Shown here: piece by piece, positions 25,780-35,103 of the stretch
Layout: each line of letters opens with the position of its first letter
Position numbering within the stretch: position 1 is the stretch's first letter
Source: Sphingomonas sp.
Lineage (GTDB): Bacteria; Pseudomonadota; Alphaproteobacteria; Sphingomonadales; Sphingomonadaceae
Direction: 5' to 3'
Length of the DNA: 36,194 nucleotides
NCBI RefSeq assembly: GCF_023266535.1
Contig: NZ_JAHFPY010000018.1
Span: forward strand, 1 to 36,194
Notes under the pieces: generated by a model
Told to the model about the DNA's origin: nothing
Databases searched by the model: none
What the model saw: the letters and a program-made list of their open reading frames with translations, nothing else
Made by a program: the position numbers and the translations under genes

Positions 25780-26303
25780 TTCGCCGAGTCCCATTGTGCG
25801 AGCAGCTTGGGAACATCGCCGGGCTCGATCGGGCCCATATGCTGGTAGCGAATGATGCCGCGACCATCGATAATGAAGGTTTCCGGCACGCCCGATGATC
25901 CCAAGGCGAGCTGCGCCTTACTTTCCGGGTCGGCGCCGATCCGATCAAACGGATCGCCACGCTCGGCCAGGAATTCGGCAACGTCGGCCGGACGGTCTCG
26001 GACAGCAATCGCATCAATTGCCACGCCCTTGGACTTGAGCTCGGCGAGCAATGGCGCCTCAGCGATGCAGGGCACGCACCAGCTGGCGAAGACGTTGATC
26101 ATGCGGCGCTGACCATGGGCAAGGTCGGCCGAGGCCAGCCCCGATTTGCCCGGAACGGCCGCAGCCAGCGTGAACGTCGGCACCGGCTGGCCAATCATCT
26201 TGGACGTGATTTTCGTATCTGCGGGGCTGCCGAGACGCCAGGCGACCGCGCCGACGAAAGCGACCAGCAGCAGCAACGGCAGGAAGCGCAGCGCCCGGCT
26301 CAT
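25776..26303 (-). CDS. ccmG: Thiol:disulfide interchange protein CcmG/DsbE
   Basis: Membrane-anchored periplasmic thioredoxin that supplies electrons to CcmH and apocytochrome c. One N-terminal membrane segment (about 6-22) and a thioredoxin-like domain with active site WCVPC (C76, C79) and cis-Pro in SGVPETFIID near residue 139. The 175-residue length fits the family. The start overlaps the ccmF stop (26300-26303). Confidence 0.95.
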   Translation of the reverse strand: MSRALRFLPLLLLVAFVGAVAWRLGSPADTKITSKMIGQPVPTFTLAAAVPGKSGLASADLAHGQRRMINVFASWCVPCIAEAPLLAELKSKGVAIDAIAVRDRPADVAEFLAERGDPFDRIGADPESKAQLALGSSGVPETFIIDGRGIIRYQHMGPIEPGDVPKLLAQWDSAK

Positions 26304-28228
26304 GCGTAGGACTCCGCGCGGTAAAAGCCTTCGTCACGGCGCCGCCGCTTAAATAGCCGGCCCAGCAGCGCCAGCGTGCCGCCCAGCGCAATCAGGAAGC
26401 CGCCAAGCCAAATCAGCGTGACGAACGGCTTCCACCACAGTCTCAACTGCCAATGTTCGTCGTCCGTCTGCTCGCCAAGCACGGCATAGAGCTGGCCGTT
26501 CCAGCTGGTATCGATCGCTGCTTCGTTGGTGGTGGTCGGCGGCACGGCGAAGAAGCGGCTCTGCGGCACCAGGACCGTCACGCCCGATCCGCGCGAAGCC
26601 CGCAACTCCGCTTCCATCGCCGTCCAGTTAGGGCCGGCAAGCGGAGCGATGGAACGGAACTCGACCAGCCAAGGCCCGACAGCAATCCGATCGCCCGGCC
26701 CGGCAACGGCCAGCCGTTCCTCGGTAAAGGCGCTGTCGGATGCCATGCCGAGGATGGCCACGGCCACGCCGAGATGGGCCAAAACCATGCCCCAGATCGC
26801 CAGCGGCGTGCGCCGCAGCGAGCGGCCGACCAGCGGCATCAAGCTGCCCGGAATGAGCGCGCCGCCGATCGCCAGGCCAAGGCGCGGCAACAGGCCGATT
26901 TGAGGAACCAGCAAGAAGCTTGCGGCCAGTACCGCGATCGCCACCAGCAGTGCCGGCACCAGCCTTGGCAGGACAGGCTTGGCATCGCGCCGCCATTTGA
27001 GCTGCGGCGCGATCAACATCAGCGCGGCGAGGACTAGCGCCAGCGGGCTGGCGACGCTGTTGAAGTAAGGCGGTCCGACCGACAGCTTGTCGCCGGACAG
27101 TGCCTCGGCGATCAACGGATAAAGCGTGCCGACGAAGACGATTCCGAGGATTACCGACAGCAGCAAATTGTTGGCGACCAGCCCGCCTTCACGGCTGACG
27201 ATCTCGAACGGTGCACCTTCCTTCACATGGGCAATCCGCAAGGCGAACAGGGTCAGCGCCGCTCCGATGTACAGGGTTAGCAGCGCCAGGATGAAGGTCC
27301 CGCGCAGCGGATCGACAGCGAAAGCATGGACCGAGGTCAGGATGCCCGAGCGAACCAGGAAGGTGCCGATCATCGACATGGAGAAAGCGACCAGCGCCAG
27401 CATCATCGTCCAGGCGCGCAGGCCGCCACGCGCGGCCAGCACATTGACGCTGTGCAGCAGCGCCGTCGCCGCGAGCCATGGCATGAGCGAGGCGTTTTCG
27501 ACCGGATCCCAGAACCACCAGCCGCCCCAGCCCAGTTCATAATAGGCCCAATAGCTTCCGGCAGTGATACCAAGTGTCAGCAGGATCCAGGCCGCCAGCA
27601 CCCATGGCCGCATCGCCCGGGCAATCGCCGGACCGACATTGCCGCGAATGAGACCGCCAACCGCAAGGCTGAAGGCGACCGACAGGCCGACATAACCGAG
27701 GTAGAGTGTGGGCGGATGGAAGGCGAGGCCCGGGTCCTGGAGCAAGGGATTGAGGCCGCGGCCATCGAGTGGTGTCGGGTCGAGCCGCCGGAACGGGTTG
27801 GAGGCAAACAACAGGAAGGCGAAGAAGCCCAGCGCCAGCGCCGCCTGGGCGCCAAGGCTTGCCCCAAGCGTTTTCCGGTCAAGCCGACGCTCGAACAAGG
27901 CAACGACCGCGCCGGCCAGGGCAAGGACCGTCACCCACAGCAGCATCGAGCCTTCATGGTTTCCCCAGGCGCCGGCGAATTTGTAGAGCCATGGCTTCTG
28001 GCTGTGGCTGTTCTCGGCGACCAGCTGCACGCTCATGTCGCTTCGCAGGAACAGGTCGATCAGCGCGGCGAAAGCCAACAGCGTGACCACGCCCTGCGCC
28101 ACGGCGACCGCACGCACCGTGGCGATCGCCTTGCCCTGCTCGCGGCCCAGGCCGCAAGCCAGCGCCAGTTGCAGCGCCGCCAGTGCTGCTGCCAGCCATA
28201 GTGCGGCAAGTCCGGCTTCGGCAATCAC
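26300..28228 (-). CDS. ccmF: Heme lyase subunit CcmF
   Basis: Core of the CcmFH heme-apocytochrome ligase in the inner membrane. The 642-residue protein has about 14 hydrophobic segments and the tryptophan-rich WWD heme-handling motif GWGGWWFWDPVEN (233-245). Histidines in GNHEGSML and FHPPTLYLGY match the family's heme-ligand sites. The start is GTG at 28228 overlapping the ccmE stop (GTGA). Confidence 0.96.
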   Translation of the reverse strand: MIAEAGLAALWLAAALAALQLALACGLGREQGKAIATVRAVAVAQGVVTLLAFAALIDLFLRSDMSVQLVAENSHSQKPWLYKFAGAWGNHEGSMLLWVTVLALAGAVVALFERRLDRKTLGASLGAQAALALGFFAFLLFASNPFRRLDPTPLDGRGLNPLLQDPGLAFHPPTLYLGYVGLSVAFSLAVGGLIRGNVGPAIARAMRPWVLAAWILLTLGITAGSYWAYYELGWGGWWFWDPVENASLMPWLAATALLHSVNVLAARGGLRAWTMMLALVAFSMSMIGTFLVRSGILTSVHAFAVDPLRGTFILALLTLYIGAALTLFALRIAHVKEGAPFEIVSREGGLVANNLLLSVILGIVFVGTLYPLIAEALSGDKLSVGPPYFNSVASPLALVLAALMLIAPQLKWRRDAKPVLPRLVPALLVAIAVLAASFLLVPQIGLLPRLGLAIGGALIPGSLMPLVGRSLRRTPLAIWGMVLAHLGVAVAILGMASDSAFTEERLAVAGPGDRIAVGPWLVEFRSIAPLAGPNWTAMEAELRASRGSGVTVLVPQSRFFAVPPTTTNEAAIDTSWNGQLYAVLGEQTDDEHWQLRLWWKPFVTLIWLGGFLIALGGTLALLGRLFKRRRRDEGFYRAESYA

Positions 28229-28650
28229 CGGGCGCTGACCTCTTTGGCCATCTGCGGCGGCATGTAGCGCTCGTCATGCTTGGCGAGGATATTGTCGGCA
28301 ACGAACAGACCGTCGGGCTGGAGCCGGCCCTCAGCGACCACGCCATTGCCTTCCTTGAACAGGTCCGGCGTGATGCCGCGGAACACGACCGGCGTTTCTG
28401 CCTTCATGTCGCTGACCGTGAAGCGGATGGTGAGGCCATCAGGATCTCGCCGGAGCGAGCCCTTGATCACCATGCCGCCGAGCCGCATCGCCCGGTCGGG
28501 AGTCGCCTTGCCTGCGGCGATGTCGGATGGCGTCACGAAATAGGCCGCGCGATCCTTCAGGCCCCACATCGCCAGCAACGCCGCGCCGACCAGCGCGGCC
28601 GCCGCCAAGATGATGAGGATCAGCCGCTGATGCTTGGGACGAACGATCAT
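28225..28650 (-). CDS. ccmE: Periplasmic heme chaperone CcmE
   Basis: Carries heme covalently from CcmC to CcmF. The 141-residue protein has one N-terminal membrane anchor (about 9-29) and an OB-fold domain ending in LAKHDERYMPP, where H125 is the heme-attachment residue and Y129 an axial ligand. The longer upstream frame runs through ccmD and is not used. ATG 28650 overlaps the ccmD stop (ATGA). Confidence 0.96.
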   Translation of the reverse strand: MIVRPKHQRLILIILAAAALVGAALLAMWGLKDRAAYFVTPSDIAAGKATPDRAMRLGGMVIKGSLRRDPDGLTIRFTVSDMKAETPVVFRGITPDLFKEGNGVVAEGRLQPDGLFVADNILAKHDERYMPPQMAKEVSAR

Positions 28651-28775
28651 CGGCGCTTGGCCGCCTCCGCGTCCCCCTCCGCCTTGCGCATGGACAGATA
28701 GGACCAGGCAACCAGGCCGGCCGTGGCGAGCCCTGCGGCCACGTAGGCGGCAATGACGAAGGCCCATTGGCTCAT
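28647..28775 (-). CDS. ccmD: Heme exporter-associated protein CcmD
   Basis: A 42-residue protein with one membrane segment (about 4-27, WAFVIAAYVAAGLATAG) and a charged tail rich in Lys, Glu and Ala. Size, topology and position between ccmC and ccmE are those of CcmD, which releases holo-CcmE from the CcmABC complex. Both ends overlap the neighbours by four bases, so it is certainly part of the operon. Confidence 0.93.
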   Translation of the reverse strand: MSQWAFVIAAYVAAGLATAGLVAWSYLSMRKAEGDAEAAKRR

Positions 28776-29491
28776 TCGGCCACACTCCGGCGCAGCCGCG
28801 CCTCGAGCTTGGAGCGGGCGAGATCGGCGCGCATCAGCATCAACGTCACCGCAGCGAAGATGGCGGTGAAGCCAACCATCGTCAGCGGCAGCGGCCACAG
28901 CAGTTCGGGCGCGATCGACGAGCCGCCGGTGAGGCTGAGCGATTGGCCCTGGTGCAGTGTGCGCCACCACAAGACCGAATAATGAATGATCGGCAGGTTG
29001 ACCGCACCGACCAGGCCGAACAGCGCCGCCATCCGCCCGTCACCGCCGCGTTCGCGCTCGGCCGAGGCCAGCGCGATATAGCCGAGGTATAGGAAGAACA
29101 GGATCAGCATCGAGGTCAGCCGCCCGTCCCATTCCCACCAGGTGCCCCAGGTCGGACGCCCCCAGATGGAGCCGGTGGCAAGGCACAGCGCAGCAAAAGT
29201 CGCGCCCGCGGGAGCGACCGCGCGCCCCGCCACCGCCGCGAGCGGGTGGCGCCAGACCAGCTGGCTGATCGAGGCCGCGGCGATGGACGCCCATCCGGCC
29301 ATGCCCAGCCAGGCTGCGGGGACGTGAATGTAGAGGATGCGGACGGTGTCGCCCTGAAGATAGTCGGGCGGCGTCACTGCCAGGCCGCCGTATATCCCGG
29401 CCAGCAGCAGCACGACGCCGATGAACAGCAGCCAGGCCGTGGCGGGCCGGGCGAACTTCAGGAAGCGGGCGGGGTTGGCGTAACCGTGCAT
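28772..29491 (-). CDS. ccmC: Heme transporter/ligase subunit CcmC
   Basis: Loads heme onto CcmE at the periplasmic side. The 239-residue protein has six membrane segments and the WWD motif WGTWWEWD (115-122), with histidines H56 and H170 in the flanking loops as in the family. It is the first ccm gene of this operon. ccmA and ccmB, which usually sit just upstream, are absent here: the next gene is an amino-acid dehydrogenase, so ccmAB must be elsewhere. The ribosome-binding site is weak. Confidence 0.95.
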   Translation of the reverse strand: MHGYANPARFLKFARPATAWLLFIGVVLLLAGIYGGLAVTPPDYLQGDTVRILYIHVPAAWLGMAGWASIAAASISQLVWRHPLAAVAGRAVAPAGATFAALCLATGSIWGRPTWGTWWEWDGRLTSMLILFFLYLGYIALASAERERGGDGRMAALFGLVGAVNLPIIHYSVLWWRTLHQGQSLSLTGGSSIAPELLWPLPLTMVGFTAIFAAVTLMLMRADLARSKLEARLRRSVAE

Positions 29492-29547
29492 GGTGGCTGG
29501 CCTGCGCCGTAGCGGACCCCTGCCCTTCCTTCAATTGGCCGAAATGA

Positions 29548-30597
29548 TCAGCGGCGACCGATCAGCTTTTGGGCCATCGCGTCGGCGACGCAGGCGGGAT
29601 CGCGATCGGTCGCGGCGCTTTCCGCCCAAATCTGCTCGAGCCGGCCCGGGATCGCCTCGATCCGCGAGCGGACCAGGTCCGGCCCGCCATCGCCGAGATA
29701 TTCGGTTGAGACGTTGATGATACCGCCAGCGTTGATGACATAATCCGGCGCATAAAGGATGCCGCGGGCCTGCAGCCGCTCGCCGTCTTCCGCCGTCGCC
29801 AGCTGGTTGTTGGCACCGCCGGCAACGATCGGAGTGCTTAGCCGGGCAATCGATTGCTCGGTCAGGATTGCGCCCAGTGCGCAAGGGCTGACGACGTCGG
29901 CTTCGATGAATAGGATGTCGTCGGGCGTGACGACGCTGCCGCCGGTCTCCGCGGCAAGGCTTTCCGCGCGTGCCCGGTCAACGTCGGCAATCGACAGCCT
30001 GGCGCCTTCGGCTGCGGCCTGGCGCGCAACCCCACCGGCGACGCTACCGGCACCCTGCAGAGCAATGTGCAGGCCATTGAGGCTGTCCTTGCCTAGGGCG
30101 CGCTTTACCGCCGCCTTGATCCCCAGGAACACGCCCAGCGACGTGTGCGGACCTGGATCGCCGCCGACCTCGCCGCCGCCGACCGGAAGCCCGGCGACAA
30201 ACTTGGTCTGCTTGGAGATGTCGATCATGTCGGCGACCGACATGCCGACGTCCTCAGCTGTCACATATTTGCCGCCGAGCGAGTTCACCGCCCGGCCAAA
30301 TGCCGCCAGCATCTCGGGCGTCTTGGTGCGGGTCTGGTTGGCCAGCACCACCGCCTTGCCACCGCCCAGCGGCAGCCCGGCCATGGCGTTTTTGTAGCTC
30401 ATGCCGCGCGACAGGCGCAGCGCGTCGGTCAGCGCATCCGCGTCATTGGCATAGTGCCACAGCCGCGTTCCGCCCGCGGCCGGCCCGAGATGGGTCGAGT
30501 GCATGGCGATGATCGCGCGCAGCCCGCTCCTCTCATCGGTGACGAAATGGAGCGCTTCATGCGCATCGAAATCGGGGTATCCCCAGGGGGTGTTCAT
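29548..30597 (-). CDS. Glu/Leu/Phe/Val dehydrogenase (leucine dehydrogenase-like)
   Basis: NAD-dependent oxidative deamination of a branched-chain or other apolar amino acid. The 349-residue protein has K69 (SYKNA), the catalytic K81 in AGLPLGGGKAVV, D116 (TAEDVG) and the Rossmann loop QGAGSVAGG (181-189). The size and GGTRLWHY start resemble leucine dehydrogenase rather than glutamate dehydrogenase; Phe or Val dehydrogenase cannot be excluded. I use ATG 30597. The longer frame reads through the tRNA-His gene and gives an artefactual N-terminus. It lies 56 bases upstream of ccmC on the same strand and may share a transcript. Confidence 0.9.
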   Translation of the reverse strand: MNTPWGYPDFDAHEALHFVTDERSGLRAIIAMHSTHLGPAAGGTRLWHYANDADALTDALRLSRGMSYKNAMAGLPLGGGKAVVLANQTRTKTPEMLAAFGRAVNSLGGKYVTAEDVGMSVADMIDISKQTKFVAGLPVGGGEVGGDPGPHTSLGVFLGIKAAVKRALGKDSLNGLHIALQGAGSVAGGVARQAAAEGARLSIADVDRARAESLAAETGGSVVTPDDILFIEADVVSPCALGAILTEQSIARLSTPIVAGGANNQLATAEDGERLQARGILYAPDYVINAGGIINVSTEYLGDGGPDLVRSRIEAIPGRLEQIWAESAATDRDPACVADAMAQKLIGRR

Positions 30598-30631
30598 GGA
30601 TCGCCTAACCGCCTGTCCGGCAAAGGAAAAC

Positions 30632-30709
30632 TGGGGCGATCGACGGGACTTGAACCCGCGACCCCCGGTACCACAAACCGGTGCTCTAACCAACTGAGCT
30701 ACGATCGCC
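30632..30709 (-). tRNA. tRNA-His (GTG)
   Basis: Complete cloverleaf on the minus strand with encoded CCA. Anticodon loop TTGTGGT between CCGGT and ACCGG gives GTG. The extra 5' base is present: G-1 (30709) opposes C73 (30635), while positions 1-7 GCGATCG pair with 66-72. This canonical G-1/C73 pair is the main identity element for HisRS and is reported lost in several other alphaproteobacterial orders. D- and T-arms are normal. Confidence 0.93.
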
Positions 30710-30789
30710 ATGTTGCGTCTTTGAAGGGACGCGCGGCCCCCTTAAGGAAGCCCCTGCAGCTTGGCAAGCAATAGCGGAAGGACCCGGCG

Positions 30790-31230
30790 ATGGCCAACGA
30801 GACGATGCGGAAATTCGGATACCCGGACAGCCTGGTCCGCGAATATGAGCATTGGGTGGTTTTGCTTCGCCCAGGTCAAGTCACACTGGGCTCATTGGTT
30901 TTGGCAGCCAAGTCCGATGCAACTGCCTTTGGGTCATTGCCAGCCGGCGCGCATGCCGGGCTGGCAACCATTACCGCGGAGCTCGAGGCCACGCTCAAAG
31001 CTGAGACGAGATATGAGCGGATCAATTATCTGATGCTGATGATGGTGGACCCCCACGTCCACTTCCACGTCTTTCCGCGGTACGAGGGCGAGCGCGCGTT
31101 CCAGGACGTGGCAATCGCGGACTCGGGATGGCCCGGTCCACCCGACCTCAAATCCGCCGTGACGATGGCCCCGGAAGCATTCGATGCGCTTTGCAAACGG
31201 TTGATGCAAAATTGGTTAATAATCTATTAA
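30790..31230 (+). CDS. HIT family protein
   Basis: Small cytoplasmic nucleotide hydrolase or transferase of the histidine-triad superfamily, 146 residues. The triad is H89-V-H91-F-H93 in DPHVHFHVFPRY. Its substrate is probably a dinucleoside polyphosphate or an adenylated compound, as in the family. A Shine-Dalgarno AGGA eight bases before ATG 30790 fixes the start. Its last codons and stop lie inside the palindrome that precedes the Crp/Fnr gene. Confidence 0.88.
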   Translation: MANETMRKFGYPDSLVREYEHWVVLLRPGQVTLGSLVLAAKSDATAFGSLPAGAHAGLATITAELEATLKAETRYERINYLMLMMVDPHVHFHVFPRYEGERAFQDVAIADSGWPGPPDLKSAVTMAPEAFDALCKRLMQNWLIIY

Positions 31231-31256
31231 CTGTCTTTATATTTCAGTGCTATGAT
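31215..31256 (+). promoter_or_regulatory. Promoter with palindromic operator for the Crp/Fnr gene
   Basis: TATGAT (31251-31256) is a good -10, with TTAACT (31227-31232) as -35 at 18 bases. The 17-base palindrome GTTAATA-ATC-TATTAAC (31215-31231) overlaps that -35, so a bound dimer would repress. The stretch is strikingly A/T-rich for this genome. The half-site is not the FNR/FixK TTGAT. The regulator encoded just downstream is the obvious candidate ligand (autoregulation), but this is inference. Confidence 0.55.
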
Positions 31257-31307
31257 AGTGCTTGCGCGAGCGTAACAAGCAGAGCATCCCTCCCGCGGGG
31301 AGAACTG

Positions 31308-32024
31308 ATGACGATTCGACGAGCCCGCTCGCCGGCGGAGACCGGTGTGAACCTGCGCGACACATTGTTGCGGGCGGGCCTGGCCTCCAAATTTGTCGAG
31401 CTGTTCGTCGAAATGCCCCATAAGGTGGTTCACGTCGAACCGCGACGTCCCTTCCGCGACCCTGGCGCCACCCGTGATGAAGTGATGCTGGTGCGATCCG
31501 GCATCCTCGCCAAGTTCAAAAGCGATGGCAGCGGCCGGCGTCAGATCGTCGCGCTGCGCTTCCCCGGCGAAGGGATCCTGCCGCACGAAGGGGTGGCTGA
31601 TTTCGGCCTGCAAGCCATTGTCCGCAGCGAAATATTGGTCGGGCGCGCCGAAGATTTCGACGCGATCGTCGATGCCAATCCGGAGGTTGCCCGCTTCTTC
31701 TGGAAGCTGGTCCAGCGCCAGAATGCGATCAGCTATGAATGGCTGGTCAACACGGGGCGGCGGGACTCAACCGCCCGCGTCGCACACCTGCTATGCGAAA
31801 CTGCGGCGCGGATGGGCATCGACGTCCGGCTGCAGCCGATGATCAACCCCTTCACCCAGCAGCAGATCGCGGACATCACCGGCCAGACCTCGGTCAACGT
31901 CAACCGGGTGTTCGCCGACCTCGAGCGCCAGGCCCTGATCAAGCGGCGCGGCCGCGAGATATTGTTCACCGACTGGAACGAACTCCGTCGCATTGCCGGC
32001 TTCCAGCCGGGGTATTTGCAGTAG
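31308..32024 (+). CDS. Crp/Fnr family transcriptional regulator
   Basis: A 238-residue regulator with an N-terminal cyclic-nucleotide-like sensor barrel (about 25-125, with FPGEGILPHEG), a dimer helix (about 126-150) and a C-terminal winged helix (about 155-238). The recognition helix reads TGQTSVNVNRVFADLERQAL; the Glu of the CRP/FNR E-x2-SR motif is replaced (T-S-V-N-V-N-R), a form common in alphaproteobacterial members with unknown targets. There are no N-terminal cysteines for an Fe-S cluster, so it is not a classical FNR; the signal is unknown. GGGGAG five bases before ATG 31308 gives the start, and the longer upstream frame is discarded. Confidence 0.88.
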   Translation: MTIRRARSPAETGVNLRDTLLRAGLASKFVELFVEMPHKVVHVEPRRPFRDPGATRDEVMLVRSGILAKFKSDGSGRRQIVALRFPGEGILPHEGVADFGLQAIVRSEILVGRAEDFDAIVDANPEVARFFWKLVQRQNAISYEWLVNTGRRDSTARVAHLLCETAARMGIDVRLQPMINPFTQQQIADITGQTSVNVNRVFADLERQALIKRRGREILFTDWNELRRIAGFQPGYLQ

Positions 32025-32068
32025 GCAGGGTTGCGCGAGTGATCGCTTTGCGATGCCCGAAACTCGAA

Positions 32069-32083
32069 CTGTCCCCCGGACAG
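32069..32083. repeat. Palindrome CTGTCCCCCGGACAG downstream of tRNA-Val
   Basis: A perfect six-base stem CTGTCC/GGACAG around CCC, 14 bases past the 3' end of tRNA-Val on the minus strand. On that strand it is followed by TTCGAGTTT, a poor T-run. The same core follows tRNA-Met at 20355-20367, also at about 15 bases. A tRNA terminator or dispersed motif is likely. Confidence 0.55.
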
Positions 32084-32097
32084 TCCGGTTTCAGGCA

Positions 32098-32172
32098 TGG
32101 TGGGCGCGACAGGGATTGAACCTGTGACCCCACCCGTGTGAAGGGTGTGCTCTACCGCTGAGCTACGCGCCC
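32098..32172 (-). tRNA. tRNA-Val (CAC)
   Basis: Complete cloverleaf on the minus strand, 75 bases with encoded CCA. Acceptor GGGCGCG pairs with CGCGCCC, A73 follows. The anticodon loop TTCACAC between CACCC and GGGTG gives CAC. D-arm GCTCAGCGGTAGAGC and T-arm ACAGGTTCAATCCCTGT are canonical. It reads GUG codons, frequent in a high-GC genome. Confidence 0.93.
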
Positions 32173-32180
32173 ATGCCCTG

Positions 32181-32199
32181 AAAACCTGCCAATGACAGG
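32181..32199 (-). terminator. Candidate terminator of hupB
   Basis: On the minus strand CCTGTC-ATT-GGCAGG (one U-G pair) is followed by TTTT. It lies about 45 bases after the hupB stop and just before tRNA-Val, so it would separate the two transcripts. The stem is short, so efficiency is uncertain. Confidence 0.5.
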
Positions 32200-32242
32200 A
32201 AGCGACGCCGTTAGAGGAGGGTGTCGCGGCTGTCCAGACCCC

Positions 32243-32515
32243 CTACTGAACCGCGTCCTTGAGGACTTTTCCGGGGCGGAACTTGGGTTGCGACGTCGCC
32301 TTGATCTGCATCGGCTCGCCGGTGCGCGGGTTGCGCCCGGTCGATGCCTTGCGCCGCGTCACCGAGAAATTGCCGAATCCCACCAGTCGGACCTCATCGC
32401 CTCGCTTGAGGGTCGAGGTGATCACCTCGAGCATCGTTTCGACCGCCCGGCTGGCATCATTGCGTGAAAGTCCGGCGCGGTCCGCCACATGACCGATGAG
32501 TTCCTGCTTGTTCAT
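32243..32515 (-). CDS. hupB: HU family DNA-binding protein
   Basis: A 90-residue histone-like protein that bends and compacts DNA. The sequence MNKQELIGHVADRAGLSRND, the strand region VRLVGFGNFSV and the arm signature with KASTGRNPRTGEPM and the intercalating proline follow the HU pattern exactly; length fits HU, not the longer IHF. ATG 32515 has GGGAG eight bases upstream; the longer frame is discarded. It lies 87 bases downstream of lon on the same strand, as in many proteobacteria, with its own promoter in the gap. Confidence 0.95.
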   Translation of the reverse strand: MNKQELIGHVADRAGLSRNDASRAVETMLEVITSTLKRGDEVRLVGFGNFSVTRRKASTGRNPRTGEPMQIKATSQPKFRPGKVLKDAVQ

Positions 32516-32567
32516 GTCCAAACTCCCGGAACTACGCCGCGGGACTCGCGGCCCCCAAGAAACCCCC

Positions 32568-32597
32568 ATTTAAGGCAATTTCCGGCGATTGAGTCAA
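32568..32597 (-). promoter_or_regulatory. Candidate promoter of hupB
   Basis: On the minus strand TTGACT (32592-32597) and TTAAAT (32568-32573) are separated by 18 bases, a near-consensus sigma-70 promoter about 50 bases before the hupB start. It allows HU to be made independently of lon. The lon stop lies just six bases upstream of the -35. Confidence 0.55.
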
Positions 32598-32602
32598 AGG
32601 AC

Positions 32603-35005
<2,403 letters not shown>

Positions 35006-35012
35006 GGCCAAT

Positions 35013-35041
35013 ATATGGGCGGAGGCTTTGGCGAGCGCAAC
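35013..35041 (-). promoter_or_regulatory. Possible heat-shock-type promoter at the lon start
   Basis: On the minus strand CCCATAT (35013-35019) lies eight bases from the lon ATG and resembles the sigma-32 -10 (CCCCATnT). A weak GTTG-type -35 lies about 16 bases further up. If used, transcription would begin at or next to the start codon, giving a nearly leaderless mRNA. The -35 is poor, so this is a weak call. Confidence 0.3.
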
Positions 35042-35103
35042 GGTACTTGCCGACTCTAACGGCGATGCTAGCATGGGATCGCCGAAAGAGTTGGGGGGTT
35101 TCG

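Noticed and set aside
30598..30711. N-terminal extension of the amino-acid dehydrogenase
   Set aside because: These codons read through tRNA-His; the resulting peptide (VAQLVRAPVCGTGGRGFKS) is the common tRNA-translation artefact.
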